From assembly GCA_024762975.1 (NCBI GenBank), contig JANTGJ010000014.1, positions 1 through 44,331 of the forward strand: a stretch of DNA of 44,331 nt, read 5' to 3'. Shown here one piece after another: positions 21,081-28,478 of this stretch. The notes beneath the pieces were generated by a model that worked only from the letters and a program-made list of their open reading frames with translations, had not been told where the DNA came from and ran no database searches. Numbering within the stretch: position 1 is the stretch's first letter; the number at the start of each line of letters is the position of its first letter. Source of the stretch: Candidatus Krumholzibacteriia bacterium. Its GTDB lineage: Bacteria > Krumholzibacteriota > Krumholzibacteriia > LZORAL124-64-63. The position numbers were made by a program, and so were the translations under genes.

Positions 21081-22877
21081 TTGCGACACCAGCAATACAA
21101 TTCTACGTCGAATCGAGTTCCTTTTCCAGCACATTTTTTAGACTATCGTGCTGTTTTTGTGTTATGGGCACTCGTCTTCGCGATCCCAGGGTGCTCCTTC
21201 GCACCCTCATGGCACTCGGCGGATTCCTCGAACGCCATTCGAAATTCCATGAACCAGGACAACTTAACGTTTGCTGCACAGCAAGATACAACGATGGAAG
21301 CAACCAATGCAAATGGCTTTCTGCATCACGCACTGGTCGGTGATGATCCGGTCTCGGCACCGATTGAATTGCCCGTGGCCCCGGACGGCAGTCCGGACCT
21401 GACGGTTCTCGAAGATCTCTGCCTGACTGCGTTGGACCTTGCTGCCGACGGAAGGATTGATCCGGCCCAGGATCACCTCTTTACGCTCGAGGGATTGCTG
21501 GACAGTGCCGAAACCGCGGAAGGCGACTCAAATTATGTCGCCCATGTGCGGAGCCTGCAACGTCGTACCTGGCTGTTGGCCGGGATGCTGGCGGAGCAGG
21601 AAGCCTTTGCGCAGGACCCGGCGAACGCCGACTCCCTGCTGGAGGTCGGATACGGACAAATTTCCCGCTTGGACTTCCCCGACTCGCTGCGTCCGGCGAC
21701 CGGAGTCACCCTGGAACCGATCCAGGCGGATCTATTGAAAGTCAACAACCGGGCAGTCGATCGATGGGTCCAGTATTTTGCCGGGCGTGGAAAGCGGAAC
21801 TTTCAGGTCTGGTTGGACCGTGTCGATCGCGCCGATTCCCTGGTGACCGCGATTCTCAAGGAGGAAGGCCTGCCCTCCGAACTGATCTATCTGGCAATGA
21901 TCGAAAGCGGATTGAATCCCCGCGCAGTCTCCAGCGCCAGTGCTGTGGGTCCCTGGCAGTTCATGGCCGGAACCGCGAAAATGCATGGCCTGCGGCGCAA
22001 CTGGTGGTTCGACGAACGGCGCGACCTGGCCCTGTCGACAAAGGCTGCGGCCAGATACCTGAAGCGGCTGTACGAGGAATTCGGCGATTGGTCCCTGGTC
22101 CTGGCCGCCTACAACTCGGGGGAAAACCTCGTGGAGCGGCGAATTCGGCAGCACGGTCACGACAATTTCTGGAATCTGCGTTTGCCCAGCCAAACCACGG
22201 ACTACGTGCCGAAGTACATTGCCGCGGTCAAGATCGCCACGCACCGGGACCAATATGGTTTTGTCTACAATCACCCCGTGCCCTGGGCCTACGACATCCT
22301 TCCGGTCGATGATGCCACGGATCTCGATCTGATCGCACGCTGTGCCGGAGTGCCTCCCCGCCAGATCACCGAGTTGAATCCCGCCCTGTTGCGCGGGGCT
22401 ACTCCTGCCGGCCTGAAAGCCTTCCCGGTACGGGTGCCGCTCGGCACCGCAGTTCACGCCCGGAGCGAGTTGAAGAAGATCCCCGCGGACCGCCGGTTGA
22501 CCTGGCGACGACACAAGGTTGAGCGCGGACAAACGCTGGGGCACATCGCCAGGAAATACGGAACCTCCGTGGCGGATATCGCAAAGTTGAATCATCTGGC
22601 CAACGTTCAACTGATCCGCCCCGGCGATCAGCTGCTGATCCCGATGCCCGCCGAGTTGGCCGCGCGAGCCGCCAAGAGATCCGCCGAAAAGGGCCACTAC
22701 GTTCCGCCGGATGGATGGAAGCGGGTGTCCTATCGCGTGAAGTCCGGCGATACGCTGGGAGCGATCGCCCGGAAGTTGCGGGTCTCGGTCAAGCATCTGC
22801 GCCGGGTCAACGGCCTGCCCCGCTCCTCGCTGATTTACCCCGGGCAGCGAATCTACGCCTACCGCCCGGCCGGATAA
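21081..22877 (+). CDS. mltD: MltD-like membrane-bound lytic transglycosylase with two LysM domains
   Basis: A 598-residue cell-envelope enzyme cleaving peptidoglycan glycan strands, the only clear plus-strand gene here. The SLT domain has catalytic Glu275 (LAMIESGLNP), ASAVGPWQFM and LAAYNSGE. Two LysM modules follow (VERGQTLGHIARKYG near 485-530 and VKSGDTLGAIARKLR near 552-597). The N-terminus is uncertain. TTG 21081, with AAGGA nine bases upstream, gives a hydrophobic core and a lipobox-like IPGC with Cys38, fitting a lipoprotein as in E. coli MltD. GTG 21162 or ATG 21249 are alternatives, but the latter would lack an export signal. Bases 21100-21240 are more AT-rich than their surroundings. 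Confidence 0.88.
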   Translation: MRHQQYNSTSNRVPFPAHFLDYRAVFVLWALVFAIPGCSFAPSWHSADSSNAIRNSMNQDNLTFAAQQDTTMEATNANGFLHHALVGDDPVSAPIELPVAPDGSPDLTVLEDLCLTALDLAADGRIDPAQDHLFTLEGLLDSAETAEGDSNYVAHVRSLQRRTWLLAGMLAEQEAFAQDPANADSLLEVGYGQISRLDFPDSLRPATGVTLEPIQADLLKVNNRAVDRWVQYFAGRGKRNFQVWLDRVDRADSLVTAILKEEGLPSELIYLAMIESGLNPRAVSSASAVGPWQFMAGTAKMHGLRRNWWFDERRDLALSTKAAARYLKRLYEEFGDWSLVLAAYNSGENLVERRIRQHGHDNFWNLRLPSQTTDYVPKYIAAVKIATHRDQYGFVYNHPVPWAYDILPVDDATDLDLIARCAGVPPRQITELNPALLRGATPAGLKAFPVRVPLGTAVHARSELKKIPADRRLTWRRHKVERGQTLGHIARKYGTSVADIAKLNHLANVQLIRPGDQLLIPMPAELAARAAKRSAEKGHYVPPDGWKRVSYRVKSGDTLGAIARKLRVSVKHLRRVNGLPRSSLIYPGQRIYAYRPAG

Positions 22878-22900
22878 CCGGTCCCCGAGTGGCACAAAAA

Positions 22901-22927
22901 ACGCCCCGCCTTTTCCAGGCGGGGCGT
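22901..22927 (-). terminator. Strong intrinsic terminator shared by convergent genes
   Basis: A perfect 10-bp stem (ACGCCCCGCC / GGCGGGGCGT) with a 7-base loop. On the minus strand it is followed by TTTTTTG, a good intrinsic terminator 20 bases past the PorV-like stop. On the plus strand it follows the transglycosylase stop by 23 bases but has only ATTTCG after it, so it is weaker in that direction. Confidence 0.88.
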
Positions 22928-22947
22928 ATTTCGATCCCGGGTCCAGA

Positions 22948-24003
22948 TCAGAAACGAGCCGATGCACTGATCCGGTGCGTGGATTCGTCGATATCCAGCG
23001 TATCACCCGCATAGGCATAATCGATCGTCAGTCGGGAGAGCACGAATCCGGCGCCGGCCGTCAGATGCTCGGCATCCCATCCACTGTCGAATCCACTGCG
23101 CAGGAAGACCCGTTCGGAAAATCCGAGTTCGAGGCCGACATGAGCGTTACTCGAAGCGCTCCCCATCCAGTACTGGTCCGCGCCCCGCCGATTGTCGAAG
23201 CGGGACTCGAGCGAACCGGCCACCGTCGCGCTCATCTTCCAGTCCGGGATAGGCTGCCGCCAGGCCACAGCCGGCACGATCGCAGGCGTGATCAATTCGT
23301 TCGTACCGGTATTCCAGGACAGGTACGTCGTCGTGATGTCCTGCAGTTTCAGGCCCACATCCAGCCGGCGCCACCAGTTCGGTCGCAGCAGAGCCAGGTC
23401 CGCTCCCAGACCGAAGGAGGAATAGTTTCCGACGCTCTGGTGGATGAACTTCAGCGTGCCGCCGGTACGCCAGCCGCCCAGGTTCTCGGCATAGGAGAAC
23501 ATCAGCGCGTATTCCTGGTCGCTCTTGTAGACGATCTCGTCGAGGTGATCGAGGACCGACACGGGATCGCCGATACCGTCGCCGTCCAGATCGTCCAGCC
23601 GGATGTGATCCGTGAACGCGATATCGTCGACACCCAGTCGGATCAGGGTCACGCCCAGACCGGCCTGGGCGCCTCCGAAGAGATTCCAATCGACGGGCAT
23701 GACGAAGGAGGCAAAATCGCGGTCGATCAAATCCCCGAAGCGTTCCGAATGCATGAGCAGGATCTCCGGTCCATCGGCATCGGCGATTCCCGCCGGATTC
23801 CAGAAGGTCGCCGAGGGATCGTCCGCCACCGCGGTAAAGGCGCCGCCCATACCAAGCGCCCGGGCGCCGCCGCCGTCGGCCATGAATGCGCCGGCGTACT
23901 TGGTCGCCAGAGCGGGCTGGCCCACCCCCAGAATGACCGCGACCGACAGGCACACCGACAGAGTGATTCGGCCCTGGGACGGCCGCACCCAATTCCACTT
24001 CAT
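22948..24003 (-). CDS. PorV/UPF0164-type outer-membrane beta-barrel protein
   Basis: A 351-residue exported protein: signal peptide at about residues 1-33 (TLSVCLSVAVILGVGQPALA), then the hallmark GARALGMGGAFTAVADDPSATFWNPAGIA of PorV/UPF0164 (FadL-related) barrels. Alternating strands and a C-terminal Phe (ISASARF) fit an outer-membrane barrel. PorV family members shuttle T9SS cargo in Bacteroidetes; elsewhere they may act in transport, so the role here is open, though the M6 protease's C-terminal module is suggestive. The start is ATG 24003, with GAGG six bases upstream. It is the last minus-strand gene before the terminator. Confidence 0.78.
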   Translation of the reverse strand: MKWNWVRPSQGRITLSVCLSVAVILGVGQPALATKYAGAFMADGGGARALGMGGAFTAVADDPSATFWNPAGIADADGPEILLMHSERFGDLIDRDFASFVMPVDWNLFGGAQAGLGVTLIRLGVDDIAFTDHIRLDDLDGDGIGDPVSVLDHLDEIVYKSDQEYALMFSYAENLGGWRTGGTLKFIHQSVGNYSSFGLGADLALLRPNWWRRLDVGLKLQDITTTYLSWNTGTNELITPAIVPAVAWRQPIPDWKMSATVAGSLESRFDNRRGADQYWMGSASSNAHVGLELGFSERVFLRSGFDSGWDAEHLTAGAGFVLSRLTIDYAYAGDTLDIDESTHRISASARF

Positions 24004-24060
24004 TTTCGCCTCACTTAACCAGGGGTAGGTTCTTGCCGGGATCACGAGCTCGTTTCCTCC

Positions 24061-24097
24061 AGTATAGGATAAATCAGGCTCCGTGAAAAGCCTTCAC
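24061..24097 (-). promoter_or_regulatory. Possible promoter and dyad upstream of the PorV-like gene
   Basis: The minus strand has TATACT (24066-24061), a good -10 hexamer, 58 bases before the ATG. The -35 region has no good match. Instead an inverted repeat CGTGAA-GGCTT-TTCACG (about 24082-24098) sits there; it may be an operator replacing the -35, or a hairpin ending the upstream sigma-54 activator gene. Weak support. Confidence 0.35.
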
Positions 24098-24103
24098 GCG
24101 GTC

Positions 24104-25621
24104 TCAGACCAGTCCGTAGGATTTGATTTTCCGATACAACGTGCGTTCGCTGATGCCCAACTGCTGGGCCGCCTTGCGGCGATTTCCTTCGCTGGCATTC
24201 AGGGCAGCTTCGATCAGGGTCTTCTCGGCGGACTGCAGATCACCCACCTGCTCACTGGGCAACGGCGCGAATCCGACTTCGCCGGGAAAGGTTTCGATGA
24301 CCGAGCCATCACGTCGCAGGGGCACCGTGTCCCCGAGGCGCCATTGGTCGGTGCCTCCCTCCTGCGACCGGGTCAGCAGCGACTTGATTTCGCGGATCTC
24401 CTGACGCATTTCCAGCAGGGTGGTCGCCAGCAGCGCCAGATCCAACCCACTGGTTGCGGCCCGTTCCGCATCCAGGGCGACGGGCAAAAATCGTTTGCCT
24501 CCGCTGCGCAGTTCACCGGGGAGATCCTGCGTGTCGATCAGTCCGCGTTGTTTCATGACCGCCGCCGAACTGATCGCGTTGCGCAATTCGCGGACGTTGC
24601 CGGGCCAGTCATGATCGAAGAGATGTTGCTCCGCCGCTCGGGTCAAACCGCGCACATGCAAGCCGTGCTTCTGGTTCTCCTGCGCTAGGAAGGACTCCAC
24701 CAGCACCGGAATGTCTTCGGGGCGATCTCGCAACGCCGGCGTCCGGAGCACCACGACCCGCAATCGGTAATACAGGTCCTGCCGGAAACGGCCTGCCTGA
24801 ACATCCGCTGCCAGATCCTGATTCGTCGCCGCGACCAGTCGGAAATCCGTTTTCTTCGTCGTGCGGCCACCGACCGGAATGAACTCACCGGTCTCGAGCG
24901 TTCGCAGGAAGCGGGTTTGCATCCCGAGCGGTAGCTCGCCGACTTCGTCCAGGAAGAGCGTTCCCCCGTTGGCCCGTTCGAAGACTCCGGCATGGTCGCC
25001 GACCGCTCCGGTGAAAGCGCCGCGAACGTGGCCAAAGAGTTCACTTTCGAGGATTCCCTCGCTCAGCGCTCCACAGTTCAGGCTGATGAACGGGCCCCCC
25101 TCGCGTTTCGAATTGTCATGGATCGTCCGCGCAACCAGTTCCTTGCCGGTGCCGCTTTCACCCAGCACGAGGATGTTGACGTCCAGCGGGGCCGCATGTG
25201 CGACCATCGAAAGCAACTCATCCATGGCGCGACTGCGGCCGACCATGCCACTGCGCCGCCGCACCTGGCGCAGTTGTACGCGCCGGCGAACGGCCTGCTC
25301 GATCTCGTCCGGGTCCGCATTTCCGGCGATCGACTGGACGGCGACGTCGAAATCCGCCGCGTCCGATCCGGCGATTTCCTGTTCGTGACCGACCAGCAGC
25401 AGATCGGCGTCCGAGTTCATCGAGGCGAATTTGCGGACCACATGGCGAAATCGCGGATACTCCCGGGCATCGAAAACGAATACGACCGTCGTCCCGAGGG
25501 AAATCTTCGCCAACGCTTCGGATGGGGATTCGAAAAGATACAGCTCGGTATCGGGAATTTCCCATTCGCGGGCCGCGGCGATCAGGCGGGACCGGCGGCT
25601 GAGCAGTACGATCGCGGACAC
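24104..25621 (-). CDS. Sigma-54-dependent transcriptional activator with degenerate receiver domain
   Basis: A 505-residue bacterial enhancer-binding protein. The AAA+ domain carries Walker A GESGTGKE (154-161), an intact GAFTGA sigma-54 contact loop (201-206), Walker B LFLDEVGE (222-229) and an arginine-finger region. A Fis-type helix-turn-helix ends the protein (NRRKAAQQLGISERTLYRKIKSYG). Residues 1-115 resemble a receiver: Asp51 is at the phosphorylation position (VFDAREYP), but the acidic pair is SR and the conserved Lys is absent, so it is probably phosphorylation-independent. GTG start with GGAGG eight bases upstream. As the last gene of the flagellar cluster it is the prime candidate to fire the sigma-54 promoter at 36149-36163; it may be FlrC/FlgR-like in role. 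Confidence 0.92.
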   Translation of the reverse strand: MSAIVLLSRRSRLIAAAREWEIPDTELYLFESPSEALAKISLGTTVVFVFDAREYPRFRHVVRKFASMNSDADLLLVGHEQEIAGSDAADFDVAVQSIAGNADPDEIEQAVRRRVQLRQVRRRSGMVGRSRAMDELLSMVAHAAPLDVNILVLGESGTGKELVARTIHDNSKREGGPFISLNCGALSEGILESELFGHVRGAFTGAVGDHAGVFERANGGTLFLDEVGELPLGMQTRFLRTLETGEFIPVGGRTTKKTDFRLVAATNQDLAADVQAGRFRQDLYYRLRVVVLRTPALRDRPEDIPVLVESFLAQENQKHGLHVRGLTRAAEQHLFDHDWPGNVRELRNAISSAAVMKQRGLIDTQDLPGELRSGGKRFLPVALDAERAATSGLDLALLATTLLEMRQEIREIKSLLTRSQEGGTDQWRLGDTVPLRRDGSVIETFPGEVGFAPLPSEQVGDLQSAEKTLIEAALNASEGNRRKAAQQLGISERTLYRKIKSYGLV

Positions 25622-25645
25622 TTCTACAACCTCCGTCGCAAACGG

Positions 25646-25659
25646 ACCCCGGCCGGGGT
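25646..25659. promoter_or_regulatory. GC palindrome before the sigma-54 activator
   Basis: A 14-base perfect palindrome ACCCCGGCCGGGGT, 24 bases upstream of the activator's GTG start, in a 128-base gap after the HDOD gene. A weak TTGTGC-N17-TACTAT promoter-like pair lies further upstream on the minus strand. It could be an autoregulatory operator or a short hairpin; no T-run follows. Confidence 0.3.
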
Positions 25660-25749
25660 GACTACGGAATCATCGCCCTGTCATTTTGTCATAGTAATCG
25701 CCGACGCAGGCCGGCACAACGGAAAGGTCGGAAGGAAGTGCCTGGAGTG

Positions 25750-26655
25750 TCAGTCGATGTCGAGATAGTCCGCGGCCAGGTCGACGGCATCCCGCAATTC
25801 CGGCAAGCGTTTTTCCAGGTCCGGAAGCCGCAATCCGATGGCAGCACAGAGTTGGGCCGGCTCGATTCCGGCAGGATCGAAACCCAGGTCCGATCGGGGC
25901 GGCGCCATCGTGTTGGCCAGGTAGTCGGCCAATCGCACGAAGTGGCAGATTGCCGGCTCGTCCGCACCCTGTCCGGCGGAATGGATGCGATGGTGCCCGG
26001 CGATTCCCTGGGTCATCGCATCCGGCAGTGTCCATACACATCCGAAGGCTTCGCCGATCTGGGCGTGATCGAAACCGAATTGCTCGGCTTCGAGATCGAC
26101 CAGGGATCGTCCGGTTCCGGCACGGGCAGCGACCAAGGTGTCATAGTCCGCGGCAAAACGGATTTCGAGAATGAACTTTCCGATGTCGTGCATCAGGCCG
26201 GCCGTGAAAACTTCTTCCGGGTCGCGATAACGGACCCAGGCGGCGATCTGCTTCGCCATGGCACCCACAACCACCGAGTGCTGCCACAGATCACGGTAGT
26301 CCATGCTGCCGCCGGCGGCCGAAACCGCCGCCACGAGACTGGTGGCGACGGAGATGGTCAGCGTCATCTGGCGCACGGTCCGGTAGCCCAGAACCGCTAC
26401 ACAGCGATTGATATCACTGATCGAACCGGCGTTCTTGTAGTAGGGAGAATTGGCAACGCGCAGAATCTTTCCCATCAGCGGAGCATCCAGGCGCACGGCT
26501 CGCGCCAGGTCGGCAGGGCCGGAATCCTGATCATCGAGCACCTTCATGATCTGCAACAGCGACTCGGGAATCGTGGGGATCTCTTCCGATTCGCGAATCA
26601 GGGTTTCCAACGCCTCGGTGTTCGGGCGGCTGATCTCGAATGTCGCGCTACTCAT
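25750..26655 (-). CDS. HDOD-domain signalling protein 2
   Basis: A 301-residue soluble protein made of one HDOD domain (about residues 20-230), a relative of HD-GYP/HD hydrolases found in bacterial signalling and motility regulators. The core LPxxP-like start is IPTIPESL, followed by LMGKILRVANSPYY. The HD pair is kept (His156-Asp157, LMHDIGK) and GFDHAQIG follows; family members usually lack proven catalysis. ATG 26655 has GAGGA seven bases upstream. It starts 10 bases after its paralogue and is the second of a tandem pair between fliA's small neighbours and the sigma-54 activator. The C-terminal ~60 residues are helical and unassigned. Confidence 0.88.
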   Translation of the reverse strand: MSSATFEISRPNTEALETLIRESEEIPTIPESLLQIMKVLDDQDSGPADLARAVRLDAPLMGKILRVANSPYYKNAGSISDINRCVAVLGYRTVRQMTLTISVATSLVAAVSAAGGSMDYRDLWQHSVVVGAMAKQIAAWVRYRDPEEVFTAGLMHDIGKFILEIRFAADYDTLVAARAGTGRSLVDLEAEQFGFDHAQIGEAFGCVWTLPDAMTQGIAGHHRIHSAGQGADEPAICHFVRLADYLANTMAPPRSDLGFDPAGIEPAQLCAAIGLRLPDLEKRLPELRDAVDLAADYLDID

Positions 26656-26665
26656 TCCCGTTTCC

Positions 26666-27562
26666 TCAGATGAAGATGTCCATCTCGTCCTCCAGTGCTG
26701 CCTGGAGTTCGGAAATGGTTTGTTCGATGATCCCCGAATCCAGACCCAGAATGCGGTTCGACGGAGAGTCGATCAGTTCCAGGTCCGGCTCGTCGGTGAA
26801 ACCGACACCGACCTTGTGACAGATCCGGTTGGCCAGATCCAGATACAGCAGCAACGGCTTGTCCTCGCTGAATGCGTCCTCGCAATGGTGCTCGAGGATC
26901 ACATCCTCCAGGACCGGGGACAGCTTCCACTTGTTCACCAGCAGACTTCCGACATGAGTATGATCGAAGTCCAGCAGGGATCGTTCGGTTTCCTGGAAAC
27001 TGCGCCCCTCGTTGTAGACGATCTGTACGATCTCATCAAATTTGTCGGGGATCTGCAGGTTCATCACCAGTTTGCCGATATCGTGCATCAGCCCGGCCAG
27101 GAAGGCTTCTTCCGCCAGCGCCGGATGCCGATTCCGGGCGATCTTTCGGCAGGCGAAGGCACAACCGATCGAGTGTTCCCATAAGAGGCGCTCTTTCAGC
27201 CCATTTCGCGCGTTGCCCGTCTGGTAGAGATTGCGTGCGGCGCTGGTGACCACCAGACTGCGGATGGAGTTGAAGCCCAGCATGACGATCGCTTCGGTCA
27301 GCGTCTTGATCTTGCGGCTGCAGGAGTACATCGCACTATTGGCGATCTTCAGGATCCGGCCGGCCATGGCCTGGTCGTCGGCGATCACCTGCTGCAGTTG
27401 CGCCGCCGAGGTGTTCGGATCCGACGACAGCTCCAGAACCTTTCCCGCAACCTGCGGCATCGCCGGCAGGTCCCGGGTGGTCATGATGATTCTGTGGAGC
27501 TGGGAGGCCTGGTCCGGATTTGCGGTGCCTACCGCTCCGGGCGCCTCCGGGGTCGCCGTCAT
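26666..27562 (-). CDS. HDOD-domain signalling protein 1
   Basis: A 298-residue HDOD protein, tandem paralogue of the downstream gene. It shows LPAMPQVAGKVLEL, AGRILKIANSAMYS, LGFNSIRSLVV, the HD pair His160-Asp161 (LMHDIGKLV) and DFDHTHVGSLL. The ATG at 27562 has GGGAG five bases upstream; a GTG at 27568 is possible. It differs from its partner in an N-terminal Ala/Pro-rich stretch and an acidic C-terminus (EDEMDIFI). Such proteins often connect c-di-GMP or two-component pathways to motility; a GGDEF cyclase sits about 7 kb away. The ligand is unknown. Confidence 0.88.
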   Translation of the reverse strand: MTATPEAPGAVGTANPDQASQLHRIIMTTRDLPAMPQVAGKVLELSSDPNTSAAQLQQVIADDQAMAGRILKIANSAMYSCSRKIKTLTEAIVMLGFNSIRSLVVTSAARNLYQTGNARNGLKERLLWEHSIGCAFACRKIARNRHPALAEEAFLAGLMHDIGKLVMNLQIPDKFDEIVQIVYNEGRSFQETERSLLDFDHTHVGSLLVNKWKLSPVLEDVILEHHCEDAFSEDKPLLLYLDLANRICHKVGVGFTDEPDLELIDSPSNRILGLDSGIIEQTISELQAALEDEMDIFI

Positions 27563-27638
27563 TCCCACTCCCGGTCGCTGAGGATTCGTCCGTTGAGCTG
27601 TCTTTGCCGCTGGAGTCGCGGACGCGAAGTGCGCACGA

Positions 27639-28079
27639 TCAACCGACTCCCACTCTGGTTTCGGTTTCGACGTCCTGGACGACGGACTTTAGTGCGGAGT
27701 ACGCGGTTTCTGTACTGCTGGGAATCTCCAAAGCATTTTCCAGCCGATCGCCGGCATCGCGAAGTCGATTCAGCAACTCCTCCAAACGCTGGGCGGTGGC
27801 CGGATCCGGGTCCGCGGCGGCCTCGGAGCGAAGGGCGGAAGCGGTTCCGTTGAGCGTATATCCGGTTTCATCGACCACGATCGAATGGGAATCCGCAGGC
27901 GTCGAGGCGCTACGGCGGTGCGGCATCCTGAAGCGAAGTCTCGGATCCGCGAGTCGGCGACGTAGCCAAACGTAGATCGCGCTGATCAGCAGAGTGCCGC
28001 CCAGTCCCACCGAGGCTGCCGCGGCCCAGAAGACCGGGCTCTGGTCCATGAAAAACTTGAGGTCATTGCCCAGGTTCAC
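27639..28079 (-). CDS. Membrane-anchored coiled-coil protein of unknown function
   Basis: A 146-residue protein I do not recognise. One transmembrane helix lies near residues 14-38 (FWAAAASVGLGGTLLISAIYV), followed by the basic stop-transfer WLRRRLADPRLRFR, so the remaining ~100 residues are likely cytoplasmic. They include a short coil (ATAQRLEELLNRLRDAGDRLENALE). GTG start with GGAGG six bases upstream gives good support for expression. Only 21 bases follow the neighbouring 115-aa gene, so it is part of the flagellar transcription unit. A role in motility is inferred from position only. Confidence 0.7.
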   Translation of the reverse strand: MNLGNDLKFFMDQSPVFWAAAASVGLGGTLLISAIYVWLRRRLADPRLRFRMPHRRSASTPADSHSIVVDETGYTLNGTASALRSEAAADPDPATAQRLEELLNRLRDAGDRLENALEIPSSTETAYSALKSVVQDVETETRVGVG

Positions 28080-28100
28080 TTGCTTCCTCCCCAGTCTGCT

Positions 28101-28448
28101 TCAGACCCTCAGGTCCAGCAGGGTACCGATCGTTTCGTTTTCTTCGGAATCGGATTCGGAATCGGTCGCCGCAACCCGGTCCTCCTCGCGAGCGTCCAGT
28201 TTCTCGCGGCGCTTTTCGCGTCGCCGGCGCCGTCGATCCCGTTGTTCCTTCTCCTCCTGCTCAATCTTCTTTTTCTCCGCTTCCTGGGTTTCCTTCACCC
28301 GCTGGAGTCGCAGTTCCTCCTGTTTATCCATCTGCTCGGCGAACGGTGCCGCATGTTGGGCCGGCTGCTGCTGCGCCTTGGCCTGGGTCTTGGCCACGCT
28401 ACCCATCTGGGCAATCGTGGTGGGCATGGAAACGCCGTCTCCGGCCAT
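28101..28448 (-). CDS. Highly charged coiled-coil protein of unknown function
   Basis: A 115-residue protein I do not recognise. Residues 14-40 are Gln/Ala-rich, and 41-90 form a continuous, extremely charged helix (EEKEQRDRRRRRREKRREK), followed by an acidic Ser/Asp/Glu tract and a short hydrophobic end (IGTLLDLRV). No signal peptide or membrane segment. ATG start with GGAG six bases upstream. It sits 30 bases after fliA. Composition resembles small rod-like or chaperone-like proteins such as FliJ, but no specific match is visible. Confidence 0.65.
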   Translation of the reverse strand: MAGDGVSMPTTIAQMGSVAKTQAKAQQQPAQHAAPFAEQMDKQEELRLQRVKETQEAEKKKIEQEEKEQRDRRRRRREKRREKLDAREEDRVAATDSESDSEENETIGTLLDLRV

Positions 28449-28478
28449 GACGATCTCCGTTTCGCCGGTCCCGATGCG

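Noticed and set aside
20894-21100. N-terminal extension of the diguanylate cyclase from TTG 21100
   Set aside because: It would overlap the divergent transglycosylase start, lacks a ribosome site and runs through two perfect palindromes; GTG 20893 is more plausible.
21249-22877. ATG 21249 as the start of the MltD-like gene
   Set aside because: It would leave the enzyme without an export signal, whereas the longer frame supplies a hydrophobic core and a lipobox-like Cys; kept only as an alternative.
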